Below, one piece after another: positions 40,947-48,292 of a stretch of 51,565 nt of DNA. Positions within the stretch are counted from its first letter, which is position 1, and each line of letters opens with the position of its first letter. The position numbers were made by a program, and so were the translations under genes. This DNA comes from Oxalicibacterium faecigallinarum. Its GTDB lineage: Bacteria > Pseudomonadota > Gammaproteobacteria > Burkholderiales > Burkholderiaceae_D. Where the stretch lies: assembly GCF_014635705.1 (NCBI RefSeq), contig NZ_BMDI01000005.1, positions 1-51,565 of the forward strand. The letters are read 5' to 3'. Below the pieces are notes generated by a model. It was not told the origin of the DNA. It saw only the letters and a program-made list of their open reading frames with translations, and searched no databases.

Positions 40947-40967
40947 TTGCTTTCACCGTGAAAGCAA
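40947..40967. promoter_or_regulatory. Palindromic operator, second copy
   Basis: The 19-bp palindrome TGCTTTCACCGTGAAAGCA of the T4SS promoter recurs here with one more matching base on each side, 37 bases before the next ATG. CTATTGAC, possibly a -35, lies at 40893-40900. Predicted promoter/operator of the toxin-antitoxin region. Confidence 0.75.
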
Positions 40968-41003
40968 ATAAACGGCATCTGAATACTGGCACTGGACACC
41001 CGC

Positions 41004-41249
41004 ATGGACAACTTACCGATGGATGCGCTGCTGACGCAGATATGGCAAATGGTTTCTCCCTACGTGGGCGGGGCCTGGGCCGCACTGCAACGCATCTTCG
41101 CTGAAACCCCTACTCCGCTGTTGATCGGCATTGTCGTTGGCTTGTTGCTCGCGCGTGTGCTGCGCGGCGTGCTGATCGTGGCGGGGTTGGCGGCAGTGGT
41201 GTTTGTTGCCGTGCGGGTGTTCGGCATTGCTGTGCCCGGCTTGGGCTGA
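41004..41249 (+). CDS. Small membrane protein (81 aa)
   Basis: Two hydrophobic helices (about residues 36-55 and 58-77). First gene after the operator, followed by the antitoxin gene after 12 bases. Function unknown; it could be involved in delivering or insulating the toxins. Confidence 0.6.
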   Translation: MDNLPMDALLTQIWQMVSPYVGGAWAALQRIFAETPTPLLIGIVVGLLLARVLRGVLIVAGLAAVVFVAVRVFGIAVPGLG

Positions 41250-41261
41250 CTGGAGGCGAAC

Positions 41262-41489
41262 ATGGAAGACAAGAACCCGTATGAACTCGATACCGGCCCC
41301 GTGGCTGCGCCCCATCCGGCCGACGTGCGCCGTGCGCAGTTTGCTCAAGCCAATGCTTCCCTGTCCCTGGAGGGAATGCCGGTGGACGCCGCCGACCTCG
41401 CCATTCAGGAGGCCGTCATCGCCGGCACCCTGACCCCTGACGAGGCGGTGGCCAAGTATCTGGAGCGCGCACGCGGGGCTAGGCAATGA
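41262..41489 (+). CDS. VbhA-like antitoxin
   Basis: 75 aa. It contains the Fic-inhibitory helix motif S-x-x-x-E-G in NASLSLEGMPV, followed by a VbhA-type C-terminal helical segment (AIQEAVIAGTLTPDEAVAKYLERA). In VbhA the Glu of this motif blocks ATP binding in the Fic active site. The gene overlaps the fic start by four bases, so the pair is translationally coupled. Confidence 0.88.
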   Translation: MEDKNPYELDTGPVAAPHPADVRRAQFAQANASLSLEGMPVDAADLAIQEAVIAGTLTPDEAVAKYLERARGARQ

Positions 41490-42574
41490 GCGAGCAAGAG
41501 GACTACACCTACCCCGGCACACACGTTCTCAAGAACAAGGCCGACATCCGCGACCTCGCGGCGCTTCAACGCTTCGAGCGCGGCGCAACGGCCGTTCGCA
41601 TTCAGGAGCTGCGCGAAAACCCGGTACGGGGCGAGTACGACTTGGCCCACCTTCAGGCGATCCACAAGCAGGTTTTTCGGGATGTGTACGAGTGGGCCGG
41701 CGAAGTGCGCAAGGTGGATATTGCAAAGGGGCCTGCCGGCGACCGAACCCTGTTCACCTTCAAGGAAGACATCCCGCAGAAGGCGCAGGAAATCCAATCC
41801 GCGATCAAGGAAGTCAACTATCTGCGCGGGATGGACAAGGAGCAGTTCAGCGGGAAGATGGCCGAGGTCTATGCCGGCGTGAACGAAATGCACCCCTTCC
41901 GCGAAGGGAACGGCCGCACGACGCGCGAATTCATCGGGCAGCTCGCCAAGGATGCGGGCTATCAGCTCGATTACTCCAAGGTCGATAAGCAGACGTGGAA
42001 CGAGGCCGCCAAGGAGTCCGCGCGCGGCAACCTGGAGCCAGCGCGCGAAGTTTTCTACGAAATCACGACCGTGGAGCGGGCGGTGGCCTTCGACAAACTG
42101 GCCACGCGCGAAGCTCTGGCCAAGCATCCCGAGCTGGATGGTGCCTACAAGATGCTGCACGACGCCCACCGGGCCGGGCAGGACGCCGCTTACCTGCGGG
42201 CAGAAATTTCCAAGGAGCTGCACAGCGGCCGGCTAGTGGGCGATGGCGTGACGCTGGACGAGTCCAAGCGAGTCATCGACCACGCCGCAGCCTATCGCGG
42301 GCTGATGGTGCGGGACGCCGAACGGCTTGGCGGGCAGTTCAAGGGCGAAGTGGTGGCGGTTTCGTCGCACCACGCGATGCTCCAAGTGGGCGACATGATC
42401 GCCGTGCGCTACGAACGCGCCAATCTGGATCGTGACCTTGCCGTGGGCGAGCGCGTGGCGATCCAGTACGACAAGGCGCGCAGCCAAGTCTATGAGCAGG
42501 GCAAGGAGCCGGCGCGGGATCGTGGCGGCAAGGACATGCAGATGGAGCGCGAGCGCGTGCCGACGCCGCGCTGA
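41486..42574 (+). CDS. fic: Fic-domain toxin (VbhT-like) with C-terminal KfrB-like domain
   Basis: 362 aa. The Fic core has the active-site loop HPFREGNGRTTR (residues 136-147), giving an AMP-transferase with the catalytic His. The N-terminal flap is VYEWAGEVRKVDI. From about residue 200 a ~145-residue C-terminal domain (TREALAKHPELDGAYK to QVYEQGKEPARD) is shared with the zeta toxin at 43360. Its end looks like KfrB. In Bartonella VbhT the C-terminal domain is a T4SS secretion signal; a similar role here is a hypothesis. Confidence 0.9.
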   Translation: MSEQEDYTYPGTHVLKNKADIRDLAALQRFERGATAVRIQELRENPVRGEYDLAHLQAIHKQVFRDVYEWAGEVRKVDIAKGPAGDRTLFTFKEDIPQKAQEIQSAIKEVNYLRGMDKEQFSGKMAEVYAGVNEMHPFREGNGRTTREFIGQLAKDAGYQLDYSKVDKQTWNEAAKESARGNLEPAREVFYEITTVERAVAFDKLATREALAKHPELDGAYKMLHDAHRAGQDAAYLRAEISKELHSGRLVGDGVTLDESKRVIDHAAAYRGLMVRDAERLGGQFKGEVVAVSSHHAMLQVGDMIAVRYERANLDRDLAVGERVAIQYDKARSQVYEQGKEPARDRGGKDMQMERERVPTPR

Positions 42575-42590
42575 CTTTCGCGCGCGAAAG
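42575..42590. repeat. Dispersed palindrome site 12 (CTTTCGCGCGCGAAAG)
   Basis: Exact copy directly after the fic stop codon, between fic and the following membrane protein gene. Confidence 0.95.
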
Positions 42591-42606
42591 ACCGACGGAG
42601 AAGAAC

Positions 42607-43068
42607 ATGAATCGAGAAACGCTTGAGCTGCTGGTTTTTGTGGGGATGTGCTTTGCCGCGTCCTACCTGTTGATGCGCGAGTTTCGTGCCTACCTGGATG
42701 CCGTCTTCAGCCGTTCCCCCGGCGAGCCGTGGGCCGATGTCTGGAAACGCGCCCATGCCGAGCACGACCTGAACCGTAAGGCCCAGCTCGAAATGTTCGG
42801 CTCCAAGTGGGCGACCGTAGGGGGCCGCTTGCTTGTGGTGGGGCTTGTCATCGCTGGGGTGTGGTTTCTGGCTTTCGTCCCCGTTGCGGCCGTGCTGCTG
42901 GCCGTCTATCTGGCTTGGGGGTTGTACGCCACCCGCAGCCTTGGGTTGACGGCCAACGACGTGTATGCACGCCTGCTGAAGCGCGACCGCATCACCTACC
43001 GCCTGCTGCACGCGGCCCTGTGGCCGCTCCATGCAACTCAAGCCAAGAACCAATCCGGTAATCAGTGA
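42607..43068 (+). CDS. Membrane protein between the two toxin modules (153 aa)
   Basis: Helix at about residues 7-24, a soluble loop, then two close helices (about 77-105). AGAAG upstream. No recognised family. It lies within the toxin cluster, so an accessory or immunity role is possible. Confidence 0.6.
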   Translation: MNRETLELLVFVGMCFAASYLLMREFRAYLDAVFSRSPGEPWADVWKRAHAEHDLNRKAQLEMFGSKWATVGGRLLVVGLVIAGVWFLAFVPVAAVLLAVYLAWGLYATRSLGLTANDVYARLLKRDRITYRLLHAALWPLHATQAKNQSGNQ

Positions 43069-43081
43069 GGAATCCACGACC

Positions 43082-43342
43082 ATGACCAATCAACTTTTCA
43101 GCCGTGCCGGCGTCCGCTACGAGGTGGCGCTGGATGTCCTGGGGGCCATCATCGCCCACCACTCCGAAGCCATTGCCGCCGAACGCGAAAAGGCTACCCC
43201 TGACGAGGCCGTGATTGCGGCCGCTCAGAAAGCGAAGGACGAGCTGCGCACGATCCGCGAAGACCTCGATCCGAATGCTGACGAGGCCATCGAGCGCGTC
43301 ATCACTCAGTACGGCCAACAGGCCCGCGACCTTTACCAATAA
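43082..43342 (+). CDS. Probable antitoxin of the zeta-type toxin (86 aa)
   Basis: A small, all-helical acidic protein directly upstream of the zeta toxin (17-base gap). Size and helical content fit an epsilon-like three-helix antitoxin, though I see no sequence signature. Called from genetic position. Confidence 0.6.
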   Translation: MTNQLFSRAGVRYEVALDVLGAIIAHHSEAIAAEREKATPDEAVIAAAQKAKDELRTIREDLDPNADEAIERVITQYGQQARDLYQ

Positions 43343-43359
43343 GGCAGGAGGGCAGACAA

Positions 43360-45042
43360 ATGGCTGGGGAGGTTTCCAAGTACGCAATGGAGAGCGCCTA
43401 CAAGGATGTAGAGCGCGATGCACTGGCAAGAACGACGGCGCAGGAGAATCCGAAGGCGATCCTGTTGGGCGGCCAACCAGGATCGGGCAAATCGGCGCTG
43501 GCCGCCGAAGCGATCCGCGAGCTGCGCGCCAACGGCGGCGCTGTGGTGATCGACGCCGACCGGATGCGCGAGGAAAACCCGCGCTACAAGCAGCTTTCGC
43601 GCGAAGACCCCCAGCACGCCGCCGACCGAACGCAGAAAGAGGCCGGCGAATGGGCTACCCGCCTCACGTTGGCCGCCGTGGAGAACCGCCGCAATCTGGT
43701 GGTGGACGGCACGATGCGCAGCCCGGAGAACATCCGGGACTTGACCACTCGCCTGAAGGAACAGGGTTACGAGGTGGAGGCCCGAGTGTTGGCCGTCAAC
43801 CCGGAAACCTCAGTGACCCGCGCACGGCTGCGCTTCGAGGAACAGGTGGCCGAGCGCGGCACCGGGCGATTCGTCAACAAGGAACAGCACGACAACGCCT
43901 ACAACGGCATGGTGGAGTCAGTGCGCGCCTTGGAGCGCGACAAGCTCACCGACTCGGTGCGCGTCTATGACGCCAATCAACGGCAAATCTACGAGAACAG
44001 CCAAGAGCGCGGAGAGTGGAAGCGGCGAGCAGCAGCGGTTGAGGTGTTGGAGCAGGAACGCGGGCGCGCTTGGACGCACGCCGAGCGGCGCGATTACGTG
44101 TCCGCCCTGGACGACATCAATACGCTGGCCAAGCAGCGGGAGGGTGTGCGCGACAACGTGACCTACACCGTGGGCACCGTGGCCAAGAACGATGCGAAGG
44201 ACTACAGCAACGTCAATGAAGCCGCCAGGGCCTTCCGGGATGCCAAGGCTGAAGACCAGCCCTATGTGATCCGCACCGAGCGCCTTCCCAATGGCCGGGA
44301 GTCGGCCTCGACGCCGGGGCAGACCACGTACACCGAGAAAGATGGTGTGCGGGAGTATGGCAAGTACATTGGGGGCAACGACGAGGCCCTAAAGCGGGCC
44401 TACGCTGATGCCTTGCGGCCGGAACAGGAGCGCACCGCGCGGCCGGTGCTGGCCGACCGTGACGAGCTGGCGGCCAAGCTCGAAGCGGCTCGAAACGACT
44501 TGGCCCGCTTCGAGCAGACCCCAGCCTATCAGCGCGCCCAGGCATTCGACCAGCTCACCAAGCGCGAGGCGCTGGAGCGCCACCCGGACCTGGACGGGGC
44601 CTACAAGCAGCTTCACGACATCAAGCAGAGCTGGACACCTCAGACCAGTCAAGGCCAGCGGGAAACCAGCTACTTCAATGCGCGTGCCGAGCTGTCCGAG
44701 CAGCTTCACCGGGGCCGCGTCCCGGAGGGCAGTGTCACCGTGGATGAGTCGCGGCGCGTGATCGACATGGCCGCCAGTCACCGGGGCTTGGTGGTGCGGG
44801 ATGCGCAAGAACTCAAGCAGGACGTGAAGGGCGAAGTGGTGGCCACCTCATCGCATCACGCCCTGGTGAAGATGTCCGACATGGTGGCTGTGCGCTACGA
44901 GAAGGACGGACTAGATCGGGATGTCCGTGTGGGCGAGAAAGTGACGATCCAGCACGGCAACGAAAAGAGTCAGGTGTACGAGCAGGGCAAGGAGCCGGCG
45001 CGGGAGAACGCGCGGGACGTGGGCCGGGACATGGGCCGGTAA
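43360..45042 (+). CDS. Zeta toxin with long C-terminal extension
   Basis: 560 aa. The N-terminal ~230 residues are a zeta kinase: Walker A GGQPGSGKS (about residues 36-44), DADRMREENPRY, and a nucleotide/UNAG-binding VVDGTMRSPENI. Family members phosphorylate UDP-N-acetylglucosamine and block cell-wall synthesis. A central ~160-residue region includes RTERLPNGRES. The last ~150 residues (KREALERHPDLDGAYK to QVYEQGKEPAREN) are closely similar to the Fic C-terminus. Twice the length of a minimal zeta toxin. Confidence 0.88.
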   Translation: MAGEVSKYAMESAYKDVERDALARTTAQENPKAILLGGQPGSGKSALAAEAIRELRANGGAVVIDADRMREENPRYKQLSREDPQHAADRTQKEAGEWATRLTLAAVENRRNLVVDGTMRSPENIRDLTTRLKEQGYEVEARVLAVNPETSVTRARLRFEEQVAERGTGRFVNKEQHDNAYNGMVESVRALERDKLTDSVRVYDANQRQIYENSQERGEWKRRAAAVEVLEQERGRAWTHAERRDYVSALDDINTLAKQREGVRDNVTYTVGTVAKNDAKDYSNVNEAARAFRDAKAEDQPYVIRTERLPNGRESASTPGQTTYTEKDGVREYGKYIGGNDEALKRAYADALRPEQERTARPVLADRDELAAKLEAARNDLARFEQTPAYQRAQAFDQLTKREALERHPDLDGAYKQLHDIKQSWTPQTSQGQRETSYFNARAELSEQLHRGRVPEGSVTVDESRRVIDMAASHRGLVVRDAQELKQDVKGEVVATSSHHALVKMSDMVAVRYEKDGLDRDVRVGEKVTIQHGNEKSQVYEQGKEPARENARDVGRDMGR

Positions 45043-45057
45043 GAAAGGGAGAAAAAC

Positions 45058-46269
45058 ATGGCGATCTACCAGATTGGCGGGCAATCCATTCATTCCGACG
45101 ACCCAGGCTTGCCCGAGCTGCTGGCCCGCATCTACAGCTCGCGGGAGCGGCCGTTGTGCCTGTGTCGCACCCCCGGCATTGAAATGTACGTGGCCAAAGT
45201 TGATGAAAAGTACCTCATCAAACGGATGCCCAATTCTGGTAGCGGCCACGCCCCGGCCTGCGATTCCTACGAGCCGCCGCCCGAGCTGTCCGGGCTTGGC
45301 CAAGTCATTGGCTCCGCGATCCAGGAGAACCCCGACGAAGGCACCACGGCGCTGAAGTTCGACTTCGCATTGTCCAAGGGCGCGAGCCGATCCGCGCCGG
45401 CACCGAGCGGCAAGGAGACGGATAGCGTCAAGACCGATGGCAACAAGCTGACCCTGCGCGGCACCCTGCATTACCTGTGGGAAGAAGCAGGTTTCAACCG
45501 CTGGGCACCGACGATGGCCGGCAAGCGCAGTTGGTACGTGATCCGCAAGTACCTGCTGCAAGCAGCCGAGGACAAGACGGCAAAAGGCGCGAGCTTGGCC
45601 GGAATGCTCTACATGCCCGAATCGTTCAACGCCGAGAAGAAGAACGAAATCACCCAGCGGCGACTCGCGCAGATGATGCGAATCGCCACACCCGAGAAGG
45701 GCACACGGCGCTTGATGCTTGTGGTGGGGGAAGTGAAGGAACTGGCTCAGTCACGCTACGGGCACAAGATCGTCCTCAAACACCTGCCCGATTGCCACTT
45801 CATGATGAACGACGACATCTACAAGCGGCTGCTCAAGAGGTTCGAGGTGGAGCTGGGCCTGTGGGATGCCTTGGAGGGCACCCACCTGATGATGATCGGC
45901 ACGTTCAGCATCGGCGCTACCGGCGTAGCCTCGCTGGAGGAAGTCGCGTTGATGTGCGTGACCGAGAACTGGATTCCCTTTGAAAGCACCTTCGAGAAGA
46001 TGGTGCTCGATGCGCTGACGCAGCAGAACCGGCGATTCATGAAAGGGATGCGGTACAACCTGCCTTCCACGCGGCCGCTGGCCTGCGCGGTGGCTTCGGA
46101 TACCGAGCCGGAGCCGACCGCCATGTACGTGGTTCCGCCTGGGGCCAGTGAAGACTATGCGGCCGCCGTCGATGAATTGATTGCGGAAAGCAAGCTCCCT
46201 TCATGGAAGTGGGTGGCTGGCGAGGCTCCTATGCCGGCGCTGCCCGAGCTGCCGGAGCACGGCCGATGA
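45058..46269 (+). CDS. DUF1173 protein
   Basis: 403 aa. N-terminal segment with clustered cysteines (LCLCRTPG, HAPACDSYEPPPE) that may bind metal, then GTLHYLWEEAGFNRWAPTMAGKRSWYVIRKYLLQAAED, typical of the DUF1173 family found on plasmids and conjugative elements. Function unknown. It overlaps the next gene by four bases (ATGA). Confidence 0.78.
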   Translation: MAIYQIGGQSIHSDDPGLPELLARIYSSRERPLCLCRTPGIEMYVAKVDEKYLIKRMPNSGSGHAPACDSYEPPPELSGLGQVIGSAIQENPDEGTTALKFDFALSKGASRSAPAPSGKETDSVKTDGNKLTLRGTLHYLWEEAGFNRWAPTMAGKRSWYVIRKYLLQAAEDKTAKGASLAGMLYMPESFNAEKKNEITQRRLAQMMRIATPEKGTRRLMLVVGEVKELAQSRYGHKIVLKHLPDCHFMMNDDIYKRLLKRFEVELGLWDALEGTHLMMIGTFSIGATGVASLEEVALMCVTENWIPFESTFEKMVLDALTQQNRRFMKGMRYNLPSTRPLACAVASDTEPEPTAMYVVPPGASEDYAAAVDELIAESKLPSWKWVAGEAPMPALPELPEHGR

Positions 46270-46790
46270 TGGGCGCCCTACTCCGCTTCGTCGGCATTCG
46301 CCCGACCGTCGCCCCGACTTTCGCGCGCGAAAGTCTGCCGGTGAATCCCCGCGCGCCACGCTGGGCGCTTCAGCGTGCGCCCCGTGGCCCCGTCCTGATG
46401 CTGGACATCGACGGGGTTCTGCACCCTGGCCAGTCTGGCACGCTGATTTACCTGCCCCTGCTGGAAACGTGGCTGCGAGCGCATCCCGATGTTGATGTGG
46501 TGATTTCATCCAACTGGCGCGAGACACACACGCTGGATGAGCTGCGCAACTTCTTCTCCATAGAGCTGCGCGAGCGCGTTATCGGCTGCACGCCCGTTTT
46601 GCCTGATTGCACCAGGCTGGACGAGATCCTTTGCGTTGTCCGCGAGTACGGCGTCACCCAATGGGCCGCCCTCGATGACCGCGTGCAGGAATTTCCAGAT
46701 ACACGCCGGCTGGTGGCCACCGAGTACCTGGACGGACTTACCGGGGAGTCGCTGCTTCAGCTCACCCGCGTGATGTGGGCAGCGCCGTGA
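46266..46790 (+). CDS. HAD-superfamily phosphatase-like protein
   Basis: 174 aa. HAD motif I LMLDIDGVLHP, motif II Ser in VVISSNWRETH, and motif IV acidic pair in WAALDDRVQEF. A small cap-less HAD of the plasmid type; substrate unknown. The N-terminal ~30 residues contain TFARES encoded by dispersed palindrome site 13. It overlaps both neighbours. Confidence 0.85.
   Translation: MMGALLRFVGIRPTVAPTFARESLPVNPRAPRWALQRAPRGPVLMLDIDGVLHPGQSGTLIYLPLLETWLRAHPDVDVVISSNWRETHTLDELRNFFSIELRERVIGCTPVLPDCTRLDEILCVVREYGVTQWAALDDRVQEFPDTRRLVATEYLDGLTGESLLQLTRVMWAAP
46318..46333. repeat. Dispersed palindrome site 13 (CTTTCGCGCGCGAAAG)
   Basis: Exact copy, extended to a perfect 20-bp palindrome (46316-46335), near the 5' end of the HAD gene. 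Confidence 0.95.
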
Positions 46791-46930
46791 AGGTGTGGAA
46801 CACCCTCCTTTGCCTGTTTGGCATCCATTCGCCGCTGTCCACGCCCATCTATTCGAGCTGGGACGGCACCCAAGTACATGAACGGCGCTGCGCCCGTTGC
46901 GGCAAGGTGCTGGGTCATATCCTCAACTGA
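46787..46930 (+). CDS. Very small CxxC protein (47 aa)
   Basis: GTG start at 46787 overlaps the HAD stop (GTGA). The protein has RRCARCGKVLGHI, a single CxxC knuckle (Cys35, Cys38), plus one N-terminal Cys. Coupled translation supports it being real; there is no own ribosome binding site beyond the coupling. Possible half zinc ribbon. Function unknown. Confidence 0.5.
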   Translation: MKVWNTLLCLFGIHSPLSTPIYSSWDGTQVHERRCARCGKVLGHILN

Positions 46931-46948
46931 CGACACACGGAGATTTCC

Positions 46949-47224
46949 ATGAACCGACAAGACCTGATCGACGCCATTGCTGAAGACACCGAAGCATCCA
47001 AGGCGGCCACCACGCGCTTTCTCGATAGCCTCATCACCATCGTGCAGAACGAGGTGGCCAAGGGTGGCGCGGTGAAGCTCACCGGCTTTGGCACTTTCGA
47101 TAAAGCAGCCGTCGCCGCGCGCACCGGGCGCAACCCGAAGACCGGCGCGCCGATCAAGATTCCCTCGACCCATAAGCCGAAATTCACGCCTGGGGCCACG
47201 TTCAAGGACTTGGTGAAGGATTGA
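46949..47224 (+). CDS. HU-family DNA-binding protein
   Basis: 91 aa. The typical HU/IHF fold: MNRQDLIDAIAEDTEASKAATTRFLDSLITIVQNEVAKGGAVKLTGFGTF, then the arm RTGRNPKTGAPIKIP and a short C-terminal helix. A nucleoid protein that bends DNA; a plasmid-encoded copy may reduce the fitness cost of carriage or assist recombination or transfer. CACGGAG lies upstream. Confidence 0.95.
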   Translation: MNRQDLIDAIAEDTEASKAATTRFLDSLITIVQNEVAKGGAVKLTGFGTFDKAAVAARTGRNPKTGAPIKIPSTHKPKFTPGATFKDLVKD

Positions 47225-47227
47225 ACC

Positions 47228-48283
47228 ATGAGCAAACATCCCGACTTGAACGGAACCGCGCTTGCGCTGCTGCGCGCGCTCGACCGTGGCGAAGTGCGGG
47301 GCATTCGGGTGCTTTCGGAACGCGCGGCGGGCCGCCCATTGGGCGGTGCTGCCGATCTGGACGTGATGCGCAAGTACCTGGGTGAAACCCGTCACCTTAT
47401 CGACCGCGGCTATCTGTCGCGCAAACCTGCCGGCACATCCATCCGACTGTCTCTGACGCGCAAGGGCCGGCGCGCGCTCCATCCTGGCACGCCGTTCTGG
47501 CCAGCGCCTGTGACTCTGGCGCTGGGGGCCTCGTTGCTGGCCGCTGGCGTAACGGGATGCGCGCCGATGCCTCCCGAGCAACCCCGTGCGCTCCTGATGG
47601 GCGCGCCTGTGCTCACCGGGCTGGCCCAAGTGCGCGATCCGCAAACCGGAACCGACTACTTTGTGCCGTGCAATCCGTGTGCGGCACCAACGCCCAAGAC
47701 TCCAATGCTGGGCAGCGCCGATGTTGCGCCCGAGGCGAATGGCAAGCCGGCCGCACGGCCGCAGCCTTCGATCTTGGCCAAGCTCGACGCCCACACTGTT
47801 GCTACGCTGGCCATGCCGGCCGAGGTGGATGCCATCCCGGCCGGCTCCGCCCAGCTCACCGACGACGTGCGCCCCGTGACGGTGGTTGCAGTCGGCCCGG
47901 CCACGGCCGCGCCAGTCGCTGTTACGGCCTCCCGTTCCTTGCGCTCGCTCCCGTTTTCCAGCTCCGTGGCAAATCTGAACGATGAGGCCAAGCATGGCTT
48001 GTCCGAGCTGCTGCCGCTGGCCATGACGGCCGAGCGCGTCTTGATCCGTGGCCGCACCGATTCGACAGGCACGGCGGCGGGCAACCGGGCTTTGGCCATT
48101 GCTCGCGCTGCAACCGTCCGGGCTGCGTTTGTCAGTGGTGGGGTTGACCCTCGAAAGCTGAAAGTCTCGTACTGCGTGACCTGTTTTGTAGCCTCCAACG
48201 ACACCGAGGCGGGGCGCAGTGCAAACCGGCGAGTAGAGGTTGAACTGGTGATGCCTGCGATGGCCGTGGCCGGCAGGAAGTGA
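47228..48283 (+). CDS. Winged-helix / transmembrane / OmpA-like fusion protein
   Basis: 351 aa. Residues about 7-85 look like a winged helix (LLRALDRGEVRGIRVLSERAAG, then LGETRHLIDRGYLSRKPAGTSIRLSLTRKGRRAL). A hydrophobic segment LALGASLLAAGVTGCAP (about 95-113) could be a membrane helix. A low-complexity linker with VPCNPCAAPTPKT follows, and the C-terminal OmpA-like peptidoglycan-binding domain has RGRTDSTGTAAGNRALAIARA and SANRRVEVEL. An internal lipobox-like TGC is present but lies too far in to be a signal peptide. Confidence 0.75.
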   Translation: MSKHPDLNGTALALLRALDRGEVRGIRVLSERAAGRPLGGAADLDVMRKYLGETRHLIDRGYLSRKPAGTSIRLSLTRKGRRALHPGTPFWPAPVTLALGASLLAAGVTGCAPMPPEQPRALLMGAPVLTGLAQVRDPQTGTDYFVPCNPCAAPTPKTPMLGSADVAPEANGKPAARPQPSILAKLDAHTVATLAMPAEVDAIPAGSAQLTDDVRPVTVVAVGPATAAPVAVTASRSLRSLPFSSSVANLNDEAKHGLSELLPLAMTAERVLIRGRTDSTGTAAGNRALAIARAATVRAAFVSGGVDPRKLKVSYCVTCFVASNDTEAGRSANRRVEVELVMPAMAVAGRK

Positions 48284-48292
48284 AAGCCGACC

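Noticed and set aside
3763-46333. Dispersed palindrome as ordinary promoter operators or REP-type terminators
   Set aside because: Most copies are deep inside coding regions, not at promoters. The sequence lacks the REP hairpin layout and T-runs.
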